A stretch of 64,000 bases of DNA from Promerops cafer (taxonomy: Eukaryota > Chordata > Aves > Passeriformes > Nectariniidae), in assembly GCA_013398275.1 (NCBI GenBank), contig VZSE01006228.1, positions 248,001 to 312,000 of the forward strand, in the 5' to 3' direction. Both the position numbers and the translations under genes were made by a program. This document shows, one piece after another, positions 24,974 through 38,644 of the stretch (its first letter is position 1; every line of letters starts with the position of its first letter). A model generated the notes under the pieces. That model made no database searches, was not told the DNA's origin, and saw nothing but the letters and a program-made list of their open reading frames with translations.

Positions 24974-26469
24974 TGCTAGAAGAGACATTTTCTAAAATAA
25001 ACATAGCTGCAGACAGGAATCTGGACAAGGTATGGTAGAATTACACAAGCAGACTGACTTACATCAAACTCACTGAACTGCTCCCAAGATGTGTACACAC
25101 CCATTATGCTTGAAAGTGCTGGACATTGATCTCCATTTCAATTTAAAACACAGCCAGGGTCTAATTTCCCTTTCTTCACATTTTACAGTTTCAAAACCAA
25201 CTCAGGAAGTTCTCATCCACCCTCGCACCTGGGGAAAAAAAAGCCAAAAAGACAAGAGAACCAGTCAAAGGGAAACAGGGGTGTTCCTGGGCTGCCAAAT
25301 TACTTTGCTCCAATAGGGGAAAAAAAGGTCTACCCCTAGAAAGTGTTGTCACTCCAGTTCCCACTTACTTTCATATGTTTTGGATGTTAAGCAGAGCATT
25401 AATACTCTCTGACAGTACAACATGCTGACATGGACATGCTGTCTAGTCCTTTCTTAGTGAGGATCTGACAGAATACTCTTTTTAATATATCAGGATGTCT
25501 TCACATGCATCTCTTCTTGGCCATGTAGTAGAGGGTCCTCTGATCAACCATACCCTTTTCAAGTTCTTAAGCTTGTTATGAATGCCATGAAATAAGTTTT
25601 TGAAACATTATTAGAAGAAAGACTCACACTGTTTCTTTCTTTTTGTTGTTGTTTATGCAATTTCAGAATTTGCATATTTTTAAACATACAAAGAAATGGG
25701 AAATAGCTAGAGATGGGTGCAGCCTTTTGTGTGTCTGTTCCATGGCTCCAAAACAGATATAAACCAGATGTAGTTTGGAATCTGAGCAATTACAGAAGTA
25801 CAGGAGTAAATTCAAACTAGCATATCAGTGGGTTGCATTAATTATTTTTAGGTCAGCCTAGTATTAATGTAGTCAAAGGTTCCCTTAGTTTTGTGTATGT
25901 TAGGGGAAAGCTCAGCTGGTTTTCCCCTAATACATAGCAGAACCCTCTTCAGAGTACTCAGACAGGATAAAGAGTCTTAATGTGTTTACCTGTAGTTTCC
26001 AAAGATTTTAATGCATCTCCACTTTATCAAAGCAGAATATGCTAAAGGGTGTCCATGAAATGAAGGTATGGCTATTGCACTTGCCAGCATCAAAGGCAAA
26101 AACTGGGCAACTTTTACTCAATTCAATTAATTACCAATTAACAGAAATTTTCAATCACTGATCCAGGTATCAGAATAAAAAAGAGATAAACAATTAAACA
26201 CTCAAGTAAACATCTTTTTCTCTCCTTGCTCAGGCTCACCTTAAGTCAAAGACCTATCCTCCTTAATTCTTAGTCTCAATTTCCCTTATTCTTGCTGCAG
26301 GGTACACTCAATCCACCCCAATTCCTGCAGTGAAGCAGGGGGTGGTCCTGGAAGTTGGATTGTGTTCATATCAGCTGCTGCCTCTTGCTCTGTGCTCATT
26401 GGCTTCTTTCTTCTCTATGGTGTTTCTCACTGTTTTCTTCAACTGTGCTGATGCTTCATACTTGTTTTC
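24974..26469. other. Non-coding DNA with one perfect hairpin
   Basis: No gene was seen. A perfect 10-bp inverted repeat, TTAGGGGAAA at 25900-25909 and TTTCCCCTAA at 25921-25930, is separated by 11 bases. Confidence 0.6.
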
Positions 26470-27052
26470 CAGGATGACCTCCTCCAATCTCAAGAACTGC
26501 CCATTCTGAAATGAAAGAAATCATGAAAGGTGACAGGAGGCCTGAATGGATGAACAGGAATATCCTAATTAGCCTCAAATATAAAAAGGCTGTATAAAAG
26601 AGGTCAAGGCAGGGAGAGGTGACACAGAGGGAACATGGAGACATTGCTGTATTATTCAGAGATGGGATTTGTAAAGCCAAAGCCCACCTGGAGTTGATTC
26701 TGGTGAGAGACATGAAGGCAACAAAAAACCGCTATGGAAAATGTGGGTCTGCTGCTGAATAGGACAGCTGCCCTTTGCCAAAAGACACAGAAAAGTACAT
26801 GGTGTTCAGGTCTTCTTCACTTTGGTCTTTACTGGTAAAAAAAGCCTTCAGGAATCCCAGGCTCCTGAGATTAGTAGGAAAGTCTACTGCAAGGAAGACT
26901 TACCCTTGGAGGATGAGGATCAAATCAGGGAACTTCTATGCAAACTGGACAAGTGCAACTCCACAGCACCTGCTGGGATACACCCACGAACGCTGAGGGA
27001 GCTATGCGGAGTCACTGCAGGGGTACTTGCCCTTTATGATCCTGGTGATTAG
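26470..27052 (+). mobile_element. CR1 retrotransposon, broken internal ORF2 fragment
   Basis: Translated text follows the avian CR1 ORF2 protein in the linker ahead of and into its reverse-transcriptase domain. Recognisable pieces are PEWMNRNIL, then RDGICKAKAHLELILVRDMK, then FTGKKSLQESQAPEISRK, then EDLPLEDEDQIRELLCKLDK and HPRTLRELC. The frame is dead: stop codons at 26595-26597 (TAA) and 26760-26762 (TAG) are in one frame, and near 26815 the reading shifts to another frame. The catalytic reverse-transcriptase motifs and the whole 3' end are absent. CR1 copies are normally cut at the 5' end and keep their 3' end, so loss of both ends suggests a later deletion or interruption near 27060. 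The short open frames in this stretch are remnants of this element. Confidence 0.85.
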
Positions 27053-27187
27053 GAAAGGTTTCTCGTGATCAGAAGAAGGGACATTTCAATTCTACCATCT
27101 CTCTATGTGACATAATCCTCCAGGGGAGTCTTCTCTGGCCTGGGTCTGGAAGAGCTCCTTTTATTGATTTTATTAAAAAAAAAGGGA
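27053..27187. other. Unassigned DNA between CR1 fragment and microsatellite
   Basis: The sequence after the CR1 match could not be aligned by eye to CR1. It contains a run of nine A at about 27175. Confidence 0.5.
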
Positions 27188-27249
27188 AATATATTAATAT
27201 ATATTCTATATATTCTATANAGATAGATTAGATATAGATAGATATATAA
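27188..27249. repeat. AT-rich / GATA microsatellite
   Basis: ATATATT and TCTATATATTC units are followed, after an unresolved base at 27220, by AGATAGATTAGATATAGATAGATATA. It is an imperfect TATA/GATA array. Confidence 0.9.
27220..27220. other. Unresolved base (N)
   Basis: A single N sits inside the microsatellite. Given its position, it may be a collapsed assembly gap or a polishing ambiguity rather than one unknown base, so the array length should not be trusted. Confidence 0.95.
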
Positions 27250-30200
27250 AGAAGAAGCTGATGGGCTGGAGTCCCAGTGATCAGACTCCAACCCATACCT
27301 GAGCTTTAGTGCAGTTGTGGCCTGTTGGAAGTCTTAAGAGTGTTGCCTGCTCTCTGTTGCATAATTGAACTGTGTGAACAACAGGCTTGCACTCTCTACA
27401 AAGAATTAGAGTATGAATTGTCCTTTTTTTTCACCAGAATAAATCTGGTTTGAGAAGTCAGTAAATTGCACAAGTAGGCAGCAGCATCTGCCACTCTTTA
27501 ATCCCTTTTGAAATCCATATGAAGTTTCCACCTGAATCATAGATGGAGGAAAAGGAATAAACATTTATTTGGGAATTTGTGTAAACTTTTCAGTAAAAAC
27601 AGGTCAATTGATCATGAAAAGAATACATGGAATTAAAATAGCTAAGAGCTGAGGAAAATCACATTTGTTTCGCATAAAATGAAATGAGCAAATGGGGCAG
27701 GAAGACACTGCTTAACACTATAAGAATGTCATTATGACTGACTACCCACATTTAGAAGTGGTAAACACTGTAGAGCGAGAAGAATTTCATATAACTGCAA
27801 GCAATGTCATGACATTGAGTAATGCACAATGTTGGCTACATATCTGGGAAACAACCCTCTTCATCAGAAAATCTGCTGTAGAGCAGCAGACCTAACTCCA
27901 CCTTAGTTTTCTGTAAGTGTTCCAGTGTCGGGCTAAGGAAAGTTTTGGGTGATGTACCATACCCAGATACACTCCTGGCAGAAGGATAATCATATTCTTC
28001 TTGTTCCTGAGGACTAGGAATGTCACTTGTTTAATGTTCAACCTGTATGGTTGGTCCCTGTCTCCTGATACTGCATACATCTTCCCATACAATTCCATTC
28101 AGTAAGCTGTATCTTAAAACCATTTTGGTTCCTTGCTCCAGACTCATCATACTCTGCTAAAACTTTGCAGTACTGCCAGTTCTTTCAGTTTCTAACCCAA
28201 GGTGATTCATAGTCATATTTAAAAAAAAAAAAAAAATCAGTGCAACATGGTCTTTAGGCTCAGAGTGTTCCTTCCCTTGCTTTCCTTTACTCACCAATGT
28301 ACTTAGAGAGTGTAACCCATGCTTTCTTTCACTGTCCTTCTCAGTCTCTACCTTGCAAGACAGAACTCTCATCCACTGGCCATTTCAATCATCCTCTCTG
28401 CATGTTTTGTTTAAATTCACTTTGCTGAAGAAGATGTACTAGAAAACGTATTTAACCAGAGGTTAAATTCCCAGTGATGCTTTGGACTCATCTCCATACT
28501 ATGCTGAAAATATAGTTTTATCAGATATATAAGATCTGATAAGTCTTAGGATGACATGTGACTTGTTCAGGACTGGCCCTGTCTGTGTTTCACAGTCATC
28601 CTCTGACTGGCTAATACCTTAATCTGCTGTAGCATACACTCTGTCCTGATTTCCAACAAATGAACCCACAGTTTCCAATGGAAAATTTTACTATATACTT
28701 CTAGGTGTGTAACTCCTGCACTTTGATGATTTAAATCCAGGACAGAGATCTAAATCACTTAATAAACAGAACACTGCTGCTGCTGTATTTCTCTCCGCCT
28801 TGAGAATGGTTAGCTCTTCCCCTTTTATGGAGAAAAAGAATGACCTAAACAGAAATACAAAGCATTGCATGTTTGCATGACCTCACCCTAGTCTTGTCTC
28901 TTTGGAAAGTACCCTACACTTGACATGCATTCCAAGTATACACTGCTTTGCAAATGTTTTTTTATTCCCTCTTCCCAGAACTTATTTTAAGTGACTAGTT
29001 CATAAACAAAGGTCACAACCTTACTTTTATGCACAAGCTTGCCAGTGTAATTGAAAGTGGGGTCATGACCCCAGAAGTGGGTCTTGACAGACAGATGTTC
29101 TGAGATTCAAAACCCCTTCTGACCTCTTTTAACACCATTAAAGTCTCTAGGAGTGGGAAGCACATCATTAATGCAATGGGAGAAGATGAACCTCCATTTA
29201 CCATCACTCGAGCAGTTCTGATGAACTCTGAAGTTCTCAGCCTGAGCAGTAGTCACATTTCTGGGCTCAAGACATAACTCCTAAGTGTTTGCCCAATGTG
29301 CAATTAATAACACAATTTTCTTTGTTTCCACACAGGGGGTTTTTAAGCAATGCAATGAAAATAATACAGGAAAGCTCTTAGTAATACACATGCACCTCAT
29401 GAGTCTATTCTAGGCCTGGCTACTTAAGCTGTGAAATTATTCTGACATGCTGATAAAGTCTTTCCAGGCTTCCATTGGGATCATATACATCATTCCTCTC
29501 AGATAAATTGCACTCAGTTGTTCCTGTGAGCTGAAATGGTTTGGTTTAATTACAGAACTGTTCATGCCCAGATAGTGCTCTGGAAGGAATTCAGGGGCAA
29601 ACATAGCCATTTTCCATAGAAAAGGGTCAGAAGAAAAATAGATGCGGACAAAGACCTGCTGTAACAAACATAAAGTAGGTCTAGGACTGGCACAAAATGA
29701 AGAAATACCCTGTAAGAGTGACTGTGACCAATGATGAAATGTGTGCCAGAGCACTCTGGTCCTACAGTTGTCTGGATATTCAGTCACCCTTCTCACTTGT
29801 GTATCCAAATCTCTTTCCCAAGAGCATGAGATTGCCTTTCTCTCGCTTCAGAACATGGCTGGGAGGCAAGAGAACATACATCCAGATCCTGGAGTTGAGA
29901 AGCTCCCTGGAGTAAACCACTTTAGACAATGAGGTTATGTCTGTTTTAGTAAATTACACAGTGCCCAGAACAGTCCAATGCACTGGAATGCAATTGTCTC
30001 TACAGTTCCTATTAGAGGGTTCTCAGGTATGCTTTAGGTCTCTGCCAACCAGCACCCCCAAATAATCCCTAGATATGATCTGTGGTCTGAACATTCCCAG
30101 GATCATTCTCAGGGGGGACTTCGCATGCAAATCTTCTATTTTGCCATCTGAAAGAGCTTATTAGAATGGAGATAGACTATTCAATCCAGTAAACTGGCTT

Positions 30201-33200
30201 AAATTATATATGTAGAGTGTTAAATGTTCCATTAGCTTCAGTAAAGTTATTCATGATGTGTTATTGTGGTTAAGTTGTTGGTGTCCTTACTGTAGGAGGA
30301 CGGTGAAGAGGCTTTCTGAAATACTCTGAGCAAGCAGCAAGACTGTGAACTGTTTTCAGTGGACCTGAAGGAGGCAGAAATATTCACTTTGCTCTTGTTG
30401 TTGTTGTGTATCTGCTCATCACCAATCCTGTTTGCTCCAGAGCACCGAGACAGAGACGGCAGTGGTGCTGGGGGAAGGATATGCCAGCCAAAAGCACAAA
30501 CTCTTGCTGGTGGTGGATCCTCTGTGGCAAATGGCACCCACAGTACAGCTTAGCCCTTTCTCTATTCTGACTGGCAAAGGTAGTAGCCATCCTGTCCACT
30601 GGTCTCAGCTAGAAGTTCAGCAGACTAATGCTCCAACGATCGATACCCTAATAAGAAAGTTTCCAACACTGTGACTAAAGTTTTCACTTTAAGTGTCAAT
30701 ACTCCCTTTCATTCTATCATTTATTTTATTTCTTTCCTGAAGAATAGCTTATGCCCAATAGGTACTTTCTTCTGTCATGATGATACTACCTGGTTTTCCT
30801 TTTCCTCCTTATGAACCACTGACAGCTTTTCTTTCTTTTGATGCTGTATTCTTCTCTTTTAGTTTAGGCCTATGTTTTATCTCAGTGGTCTTTCTGAATT
30901 TTAAGTAGTTTTCCCACAGTTCCTAATTAATGTCCCAAATTTGCCAAAAGGAAGCCAACATGCCTCCAGAGGAATAGTACATAACATCTTTCAATGATTG
31001 TGCATATGTCTATGTTCAGGACTTAACAAAAATAAATCATCCTCTGCTCTGATACCATCAGTTTGAGGTCTGTGGCTCTGAGCCCAGGTGTTTTGTTGTA
31101 TCCAAACCCCAGAAGACAGCAGGCAGGACTGTGCATCAGCAGCGGGGCTGTTGCCATTGCTGTATTTAAACTGCTCTAGACACTGGGCACTTTGGTTAGT
31201 ATTTTTTCCACTGTGCTTCAGCACATATGTTCAGCTATAGAACAGCTCTTGAACAATGGGAGTCTTTTATATTTGTCTCTGAATTTATTAAAATCTAGAT
31301 AACAGTGCATAGTGTGTGCTGCCCCAGGCTTTTTCAGTCAAAATTACTTAAAAAACCTTCTCAGATGACACAAGTTTTCATTACAACTTCAATCCCCTTA
31401 AAATAAAAAAAAATAATAATTTTTTTAAAGCTGATAATGAATATTCATGACCACTTGAGTACACACTTCTGGTGGCTATAGGTACAATTGTAATCATATG
31501 AAGAGCTCAAACAGTGGGTCACAAAGACAGCACACACCTCTGAGAAGGCCTGAATGACTATGCAGTGGAATATAGAGATTGGGTCATATGAGGACTAGAA
31601 CTCCAGGATCTTCCCTAGTGCATCTTTCAAGTCAGACCAGACTCCTAGGGAGATCTGCCGCGTCCGCATGCTTCCCCAGCCTGCTCCCAGCTTTTGGTCA
31701 CACCTGCCTCCCAGAGCCACACGGAACCCCAGCTCTGCTGTGGCTTTGCATGTGCACCCACTCCCCAGCCCAGATCTTCAGGATCCAAAGCTTTGTATGA
31801 AGGTCCCAAATATTGGAGTCACTGTGATGGCAACAAACCAAAAAGTCTGCTTTGTAAGAAGGGAAAAGTTTAGCAAAGTTATTTTTCCCTAGCCAGCCTA
31901 GGGACCCCATGAACTCTCCCCAGTGCCCACAGAGCTGCCTGCACCACTATCAAGGAGCAGCCAACCCAATTAGTCCCTTCTCTTTCAAAAAGGACACAAG
32001 CCCTTGAGCCATGCCAGATGCAAGACACTGGGCCCTGTAAGAGCTGGAGCACAGACAGGTCCAAGATGGCTTGCTTCCTTTTAATTACTTACAGTTATAA
32101 ATCTGAGAGTATAAACTCTGCAAGGCTAAACAATATCTTCTCCCATGACTTATTAAAGTTGAATGGCATGCAGCCTTGTTCTTTTGCCATGCTGCTTCAC
32201 AGAGCTCCGTCTCAGACTGGTTGGCGAAAACTTACTTTAAGATGAAAAGCTTTTGGAAAGAGAACAGCACATTCTGAGCACATAACAAGTACTCTGAGGC
32301 AAGAAAGGCTTTCTCTTATTTTTAAAGATAAGCTCATTAGGGATTGGGCTTGTGTTTTGTAAGTGATGTTGCAATGGCAACAAATTGGCTCCTTAATTAT
32401 CCTAGGTGGAACAGACTCACCTTCTCACATCTTGTGCATGCTTCTCTCCCTGCCCAGATACTCTGTTCCCCTTACCTTCCAACCCACTGAAAAAACTGCA
32501 GGTTGTGCATTCTGCCTTGCTCTGCCTAGGAGAGTTGTGTTTGACTGACTGGCTGATGATTGTGGCCACTTCTAGTCTCTCTCACTGAGTGTCAGGTGGT
32601 CTTCTGCTGAAGCAAAGAAGCAAATAAAACATGTTCTAGAAGCTGTTTGCTGCTGTGTCCTATATATCTGCAGCTGTGCTTCTCATAATCTGTGCTTCCC
32701 CTGCTTTCTAGTACTGAACCATTCTGGTTCACAAAAAGCAAAACCATCAACAAAAATTCTGACCATATTCTGTTATCTGTCTGCTGGATTTCCTTCTTTT
32801 CTTTCAGGAGGATAACACTTCTTGTCCTTTTCTCAAAGGCCACCCCTCTTGCATCACAAATTACAGCTTTAGTGTTTTCCCACTTAAGGTTAATCACTCT
32901 CCCTTCCCCAAACCACTTCTTAAAATCCACAGTTCTCATCTTCAGACCTCTCAAGTTTGCTATTTGTATCAAACCCTAGGGAAGAACAAGGAGATCATGA
33001 CAACTTCACAAGGGTGTGTAAAGCAGCATCAAATCTTCTTGGGCCTCCTTTAGAGAAGTAGGTACAAGTGACCATTATGTGAAACACGTTGTCACTCTTT
33101 GTTTTTTCTCTGAATTATTTCACCTTGTTCTGCTGTTTCCATGCAGAATGACAACAGTAACACTGTTATGGTCTTCATTATATTTGTACCTACTTAATTG

Positions 33201-36200
33201 TTACCTCTATATTTTCCACTGAGCAGAGAACAGGGAGTGGGGGCTCTCCCCCCTTTTAACTAGTAAATAAAAAAGAAATGACAGAGTAATTTGACCTTTT
33301 TGTCTTCTTTCTCTCAGACAGAGGACTAGCTTTCATTTTACAAAAACTCAAGTTGTTTTCATCATTAAACTCACAAAGCATATGAGGAGCCAATTGCTTT
33401 TCTTGACCTTGGTGTCTGAGATGTAGCTTTTCAAAACTCTTCTTCAGCTGTGTCATCACAAATTTTACAAGGCTGTGAAAAATAATGACAAAAATATAGG
33501 GTATTATTAGGGGAAAATACTGACTGAGGTGTCAAAAGTAATATTAACTTTGAACCCAAAAGGGACATTGACTGTGACATCATAAGAAAAACATTCTTAG
33601 ACATTGTGTTCCAAGCAGGAAAAATTAAGAAGTCTTGGCTTGAACTGATGGTAAATGCTGCCTTGCTGAAGCAATTTGCTTTTGTCCATGCTACTGTTAA
33701 TTATGCGTACATATACATGCCTATATAAATGTTCCCATGAGAAAAAGATCTTTTTTTTTTCCTAATAACAAAGTGGTAGCATCATATTTCATTCCAGATT
33801 AAAATATTTTACATTATCCAGATCAAAGTAAAATTTCAATAACAACTGACAAATTATTTCCTTCAGTTGGGCAGAATAGAATGAGAAGAAAAACAAAAAA
33901 GGGAAGAAAAAAAGCCACAGAGACAATTAAAAGTAGAAGAGGAGCAGGAGGCAGCCAAAACAGAGCACAGATTTTATCAGATGGGCATACAGAGAGGCTG
34001 GCTGCCATGACAGTGCATTAGGGGCTGGAGAACAAAAAAGATGCTGTGAACTCTGCTTTGATGCAGTTACTAGCCTCATACCTAAGATGAGAAAAGGCAC
34101 TGTGTACAAGTGCCACACCATTTTATGAGCACTTGACATACAACATTAATCATTTTTCCTCACTAGAAGCAGCTTGCCAAGTATTGTTCTCTGTTCTGGG
34201 AGTTCATTCAATGAGCACTGCACCTACCTAATAGAGACTGAAAGCTGGCCTAGAGTTTCACTTTGAAGATATTTTGCAGGAGCTTTCCTGTCATAATGCA
34301 TTCATTTCCATAGGATTCAAAATCTTTAGCTCTTTAAGAGCTACATGGGGACACAGGTATGTGGGGGTCATTCCATGCAGTTCAAGTGTCCTGCTTCCAA
34401 CAGGCTCCATTTACCATCAATCTGGGAAAAGATGGAAACCACCCAGACAATTGCATAAAGCTCTTGTGGTGGGAAATGCCTTCCTGGTTCCTGTGGAGAT
34501 CAGCATGTGCCCTGAAGCATGAGATTTGATTACCTTACTCCAGATCATAAAACTTTTAATGCTATTAGAAAGCCTTTAGGCTCTTAGGCACTTTCTTGAA
34601 ATACAGCTACCATGTCTAGCTTGTGATGACCCCCTATAGAACAGGCCATGTGCCTGGTATTTCCTTCTACTAATCATCAATCATTAATATCATCCCATGA
34701 GCTCTGTACATAACCATATGCCCCTTTTCAAGAAGCAAAAAGCCACCTGGTCTTAGATTCCACCAGAAAAGAAAAGTTCAGTTTCAAATTCAGGGCTAAT
34801 AGGACAACTTGCTTGCAAGAGGGTCTATTCCTCTACTTCCTATGAGCAGCTGTACACTCACAGCACTTGGAGAGCCCAGACCTTCCCTGTAGCAGGGACA
34901 GTCTCAGAGGAAGCACACATATGTCAGCTGTGCAAAGTAGGTCACCAGCTTGACCATTAGCATTTTGCCCAGAGGCTTACTCTCTGCCTTGTGCTACTCC
35001 TGCTCTTTGGCCCAGGGGCTTGGGTAAAAAAATGCCCTGTGAAGTAACCATGGTTTGGAGAACCTCAGGTCTGAGCTATTCTGGGAGGAAAGGAAAAATA
35101 AAGGCAAAGTGAGGTAGTTTACTGTAGGCTAAGCCTGTGATCCTCTGTAGTAAAACTGACAGGCAAAAAAATGTTATGTCATTTTCTTGATCTGCAGCAT
35201 AAGCACAAATGACTGCAAATAGTCTAGGGGAAAGTTTGGTTTGTTGGGTTTTTTTCTTCCTCTAGTACCCCCTCCTGCAGATTATTCAGCTGTGAAGAGT
35301 TCTTACCTTCCCCTAGATGAGAAAAAATGCTCTTCTTTAGACCTGTTGATACCCAAAGTTTTGCTGGAAGTAAGGGCACTGCACCTCATCTGAACAGATA
35401 TACCTGGTAGCATCACTAGCAAAATCCTTGCTACCTTAAATGAAACCAGGAATTCATTCCCTGGCTTTACAAAAGCTTCAGGTTCTGCAATTTCTCTACA
35501 ATAATACCTGTGATTCTCAGAAAGCTTAGCTCTAGGGTTACCCTAGGCACTTTCCTGCCACTATCTTAACAGGTTTTACAGGCAGTATAGTCAGATGGAT
35601 TATACCAAACCCTGCTGGGGCAGCCCACACAGTGGCCCTGCAAGCAGACTCCTTTCTACCTTCATGCAGCTCTTGAACAGTACAATGGTGTGCAGAATGC
35701 TGTGGTCTTCCCCTCCTATAGGGATTGGGGGACATACATACAAAGATATTTGTATATATGAAGTCATCAAAAGATAGGAAAATGAAAACAAAAGTAATTA
35801 CTTCCATATTGAATATCTGTGTAGATGGCACAGAAGGGCTGAGAGAAGACAAGCAATGAGCTCTACCATATAGCAAGAATTTCCTTCCTCTCTGTTTAGA
35901 CAGACAGCTGAGTAGGGATTGAAAGCCTTACAATTGCCAGGAAGAATATGCCATACTTATAAAGTTGTGCTGGAAGGTGTCAATATATAAATGTATTTGA
36001 AATAATAAAAGTACAGCCAAATATATATTTATCTACAAAAATATCTCACGTTTTCAGAAAAAGTATAAATAATTGAGATTAAAATGAACAGAATTGCATG
36101 GGTGATACACTGGTATCAGAATGAGAGGGGGAAAACTCCATCTCACAAAATGAGTGGAATTAGAATGAGGGAAAATACTTGTTTTTCTAAGGGTTTTGTT

Positions 36201-38211
36201 GACTAAATTCTTTATGTTATCAAATCTTAATTTGGTTTGAATTTTGTGTTAAAATATAGACAAGAACTCAAAATTAAATTGAGATAGAATAGCAAGTTTT
36301 GTCCAATTTTGAGATGACATCACCTGTTTTTACAGGGTTTCTACCTGAAAGCACTTTTCACCCATGACTTAGAAAATGGAGAAGGTTAACTGAGGTACAA
36401 AACTGAGATCTGGATTTTTTAATCTACTTTTGTCTTCAAATTTTAAGAAAAGTTGTAACATGACCTGTTTTGACACCACCAATTTAAATGGTTGCAGTTG
36501 TTTGTGAGTCCTTTAATGAATCTGCGCTAGAACATTTTCTCTGACACATCAGACAAATTTTAATCTGCCTCCAGTGTTTGGAAAGGCAACTCTGAACCTT
36601 TGAGACCTCAATCAGTTGTCACTAGTCTCAGGATAGAATTATGTCTTTCAGAAAACATGTATCTGTTCACTTGCAGTTGTTCTCCGTTGGAACCAAAGAG
36701 GTGCACTTTTTCTTTCTGACAAACATTTTTTTTTTCCTGACATCTTATTTATTCCGTTTCTATATTAAACTGGGGTGATCTGTGAGAAAGTAATATCTGC
36801 TAAGAGGAGATCTGGAAAAAGCCAAATTAGAAACATTTCTTATGCCTATGTAATAATCGGTTTTCCATTGAATTAGAGAAGTACAGGATAAGCAGGGAAA
36901 TTATAGTACTTTAAAATAAGCATCTTATGAGGATTCTGTGACTTGAATTCCTTGCTATACATATAGAGTGAACCAACTGATTGTTGAAGGCATGTTTATT
37001 GAGGATTAATCTTTGTGTAAAGGATGCATGCTTCCTAAGCCTCAGAAAATATGTTTTTAATGTTCAGCTGGCATAAAACAATCCAAGAACAATGAACCCT
37101 TAAAATCTATATTGAAAGTGTATTGGAGACATTTGTTTCAAACTGTCACTGAAGTATTTCTTAGCTAATGGCATCAACATTTTATTTCAGAAATATAGAA
37201 ATAATCACAGGCTCTCATTTTTATTGCTTTTCAGTGAAGAAGGCATGATTTGGGTAATTAAGTATGCCATTTTAGATTAATCCCTTCTGTTTCTTAGAAG
37301 ATGAAAAAGGGTTTCTCCCCACATTTGCATTCATTAAAACCTGGAACTATTGTCTACTGTTCATGCCAGCATTCTAATGACTTCTTAAAGTTAACAACAT
37401 TAAGGTTTGAGAAGAAAATCATTGATTAAAATAACTCTCATAAGTTTTCTTACTGCAGTAGCTCAGTAAAAACTTTGCAGGTGGCATTGGTGGATGGGAA
37501 ATAGGCATCACTCTGAAGCTGTCACCACTGCAAAAGGGTTCACTGCTGCACTGCATTAACAAAACTGAGAATTACTTTTTTAAGGTAAGCAACCAAAGAT
37601 TAATTTGTCCTCTTGAAATATTATTTCTCTTTCCAGAGGATGTTGCAGAGCTTGGATCAAGCTATGGGGAATTTTGTGCAGGTTTTGTTATGCTGCTCAC
37701 ACTCTGTCGGTGCTGGCCTCTGTAGCCCTTACCTTCAGCTCTAGATCACAGACAACAGGTCCCACAACAGCAATGCCCTTACATTACATAATTGCAAGCT
37801 GATCCTTGTGCTGGTTCACTCAAAAAGACCCCTGACCTCAGTGCTTGGGTATGTTTTGTTATTTGTAAAAGCCTACTGTCTTAACTCTGACTACAGGCAA
37901 TCATCTTCTTTCCTACCTCAGTGGGCCCAGGATTGAGACTTTTATTTATCAGTTTCTTGATAGATTTGGATAGGTACTTGGCAAGAAGTAAAATAACAAT
38001 TTAAATAAAATGAGCTTTTTCTCATCCTCATGTATTTAAAATTATATCTCATATCAATAGACTCTAAATCACACAAAACAAACAAAACCAGTCAGAAAAC
38101 TATCACTGGGGAATTCTTGGAGCAATAAATATACTTCCAGAGGCATGTCATGTAATGTTAACAGTTACTTTATTAGTCTGTGCTAACTAATGTGTTGATT
38201 CTTTTATTTTC
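27250..38211. other. Long non-coding stretch, no gene seen
   Basis: No recognisable gene, RNA or mobile element was seen in about 11 kb. Contents worth noting are a poly(A) run at 28221-28236 and stop-poor, somewhat G+C-richer patches at 30330-30680 and 31600-32060. Minus-strand frames at 29808-29437 (123 codons) and 32972-32592 (126 codons) both open at TTG instead of ATG. Neither of these translations resembles a known family. Near 37638 'tatttctctttccag' would serve as a splice acceptor, but no matching donor is convincing. Confidence 0.6.
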
Positions 38212-38228
38212 TTTTTTTTTTTTTTTTT
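38212..38228. repeat. Poly(T) run
   Basis: Seventeen T are followed by AAG. The run could double as the polypyrimidine tract of a splice acceptor (next entry). Confidence 0.9.
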
Positions 38229-38229
38229 A

Positions 38230-38494
38230 AGGTTCTGCAGCTCTCTGCTTCCTGAGAAACAATAAAGCCTTGGATTACTCAACAGGAAACCATATGTTTT
38301 TTCAGAAGAATTTATTATTTCAACCATTCTTTTACACTTACTCTTCTGGAAAACTCAACAGAGGAGTAGTTGCTCCCAAAAAGGTTGCAAGGGTTTCTTC
38401 ATCTGTTCCTGATGAAGAAATCCTCTTCTGCAGTTCCACAGCATTTATTTCTGTGTTCAGACTGAGATTCCTCATGATGAGAATAAACAAATAG
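38230..38494 (+). other. Candidate exon-like segment after a 17-T tract
   Basis: The 17-T run ending in AAG makes a strong-looking acceptor. From it one frame stays open for 87 codons to a TAG at 38492-38494, which is immediately followed by GTAAAA, a donor-like motif. The translation (GSAALCFLRNN at the start, RLRFLMMRINK at the end) has no family resemblance and is rich in residues coded by A+T-rich codons. The only start codons inside are late ATGs or a TTG at 38270. It could be a terminal coding exon, a non-coding RNA exon, or chance. Confidence 0.13.
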
Positions 38495-38644
38495 GTAAAA
38501 GCAAGTCCTCTTGTTAAAGATCTTAATGATCCCTTTCAAAAGCCTTAGTTTAAAAAGCAGTGTGGCCCCCATGACATCAAATATCCAGAAACTTCATAAT
38601 CAGAATTTATATAAACTCATGATACAGAAATCCTATGCTTCATG
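38495..38644. other. Non-coding DNA
   Basis: Nothing recognisable was found. Confidence 0.5.

Noticed and set aside
29437..29808. 123-codon minus-strand frame
   Set aside because: It opens at TTG and no motif or splice context supports it.
32592..32972. 126-codon minus-strand frame
   Set aside because: It opens at TTG, overlaps a 95-codon plus-strand frame, and shows no recognisable domain.
37638..37700. Possible exon after the acceptor 'tatttctctttccag'
   Set aside because: The open frame ends within 30 codons and no adequate donor follows.
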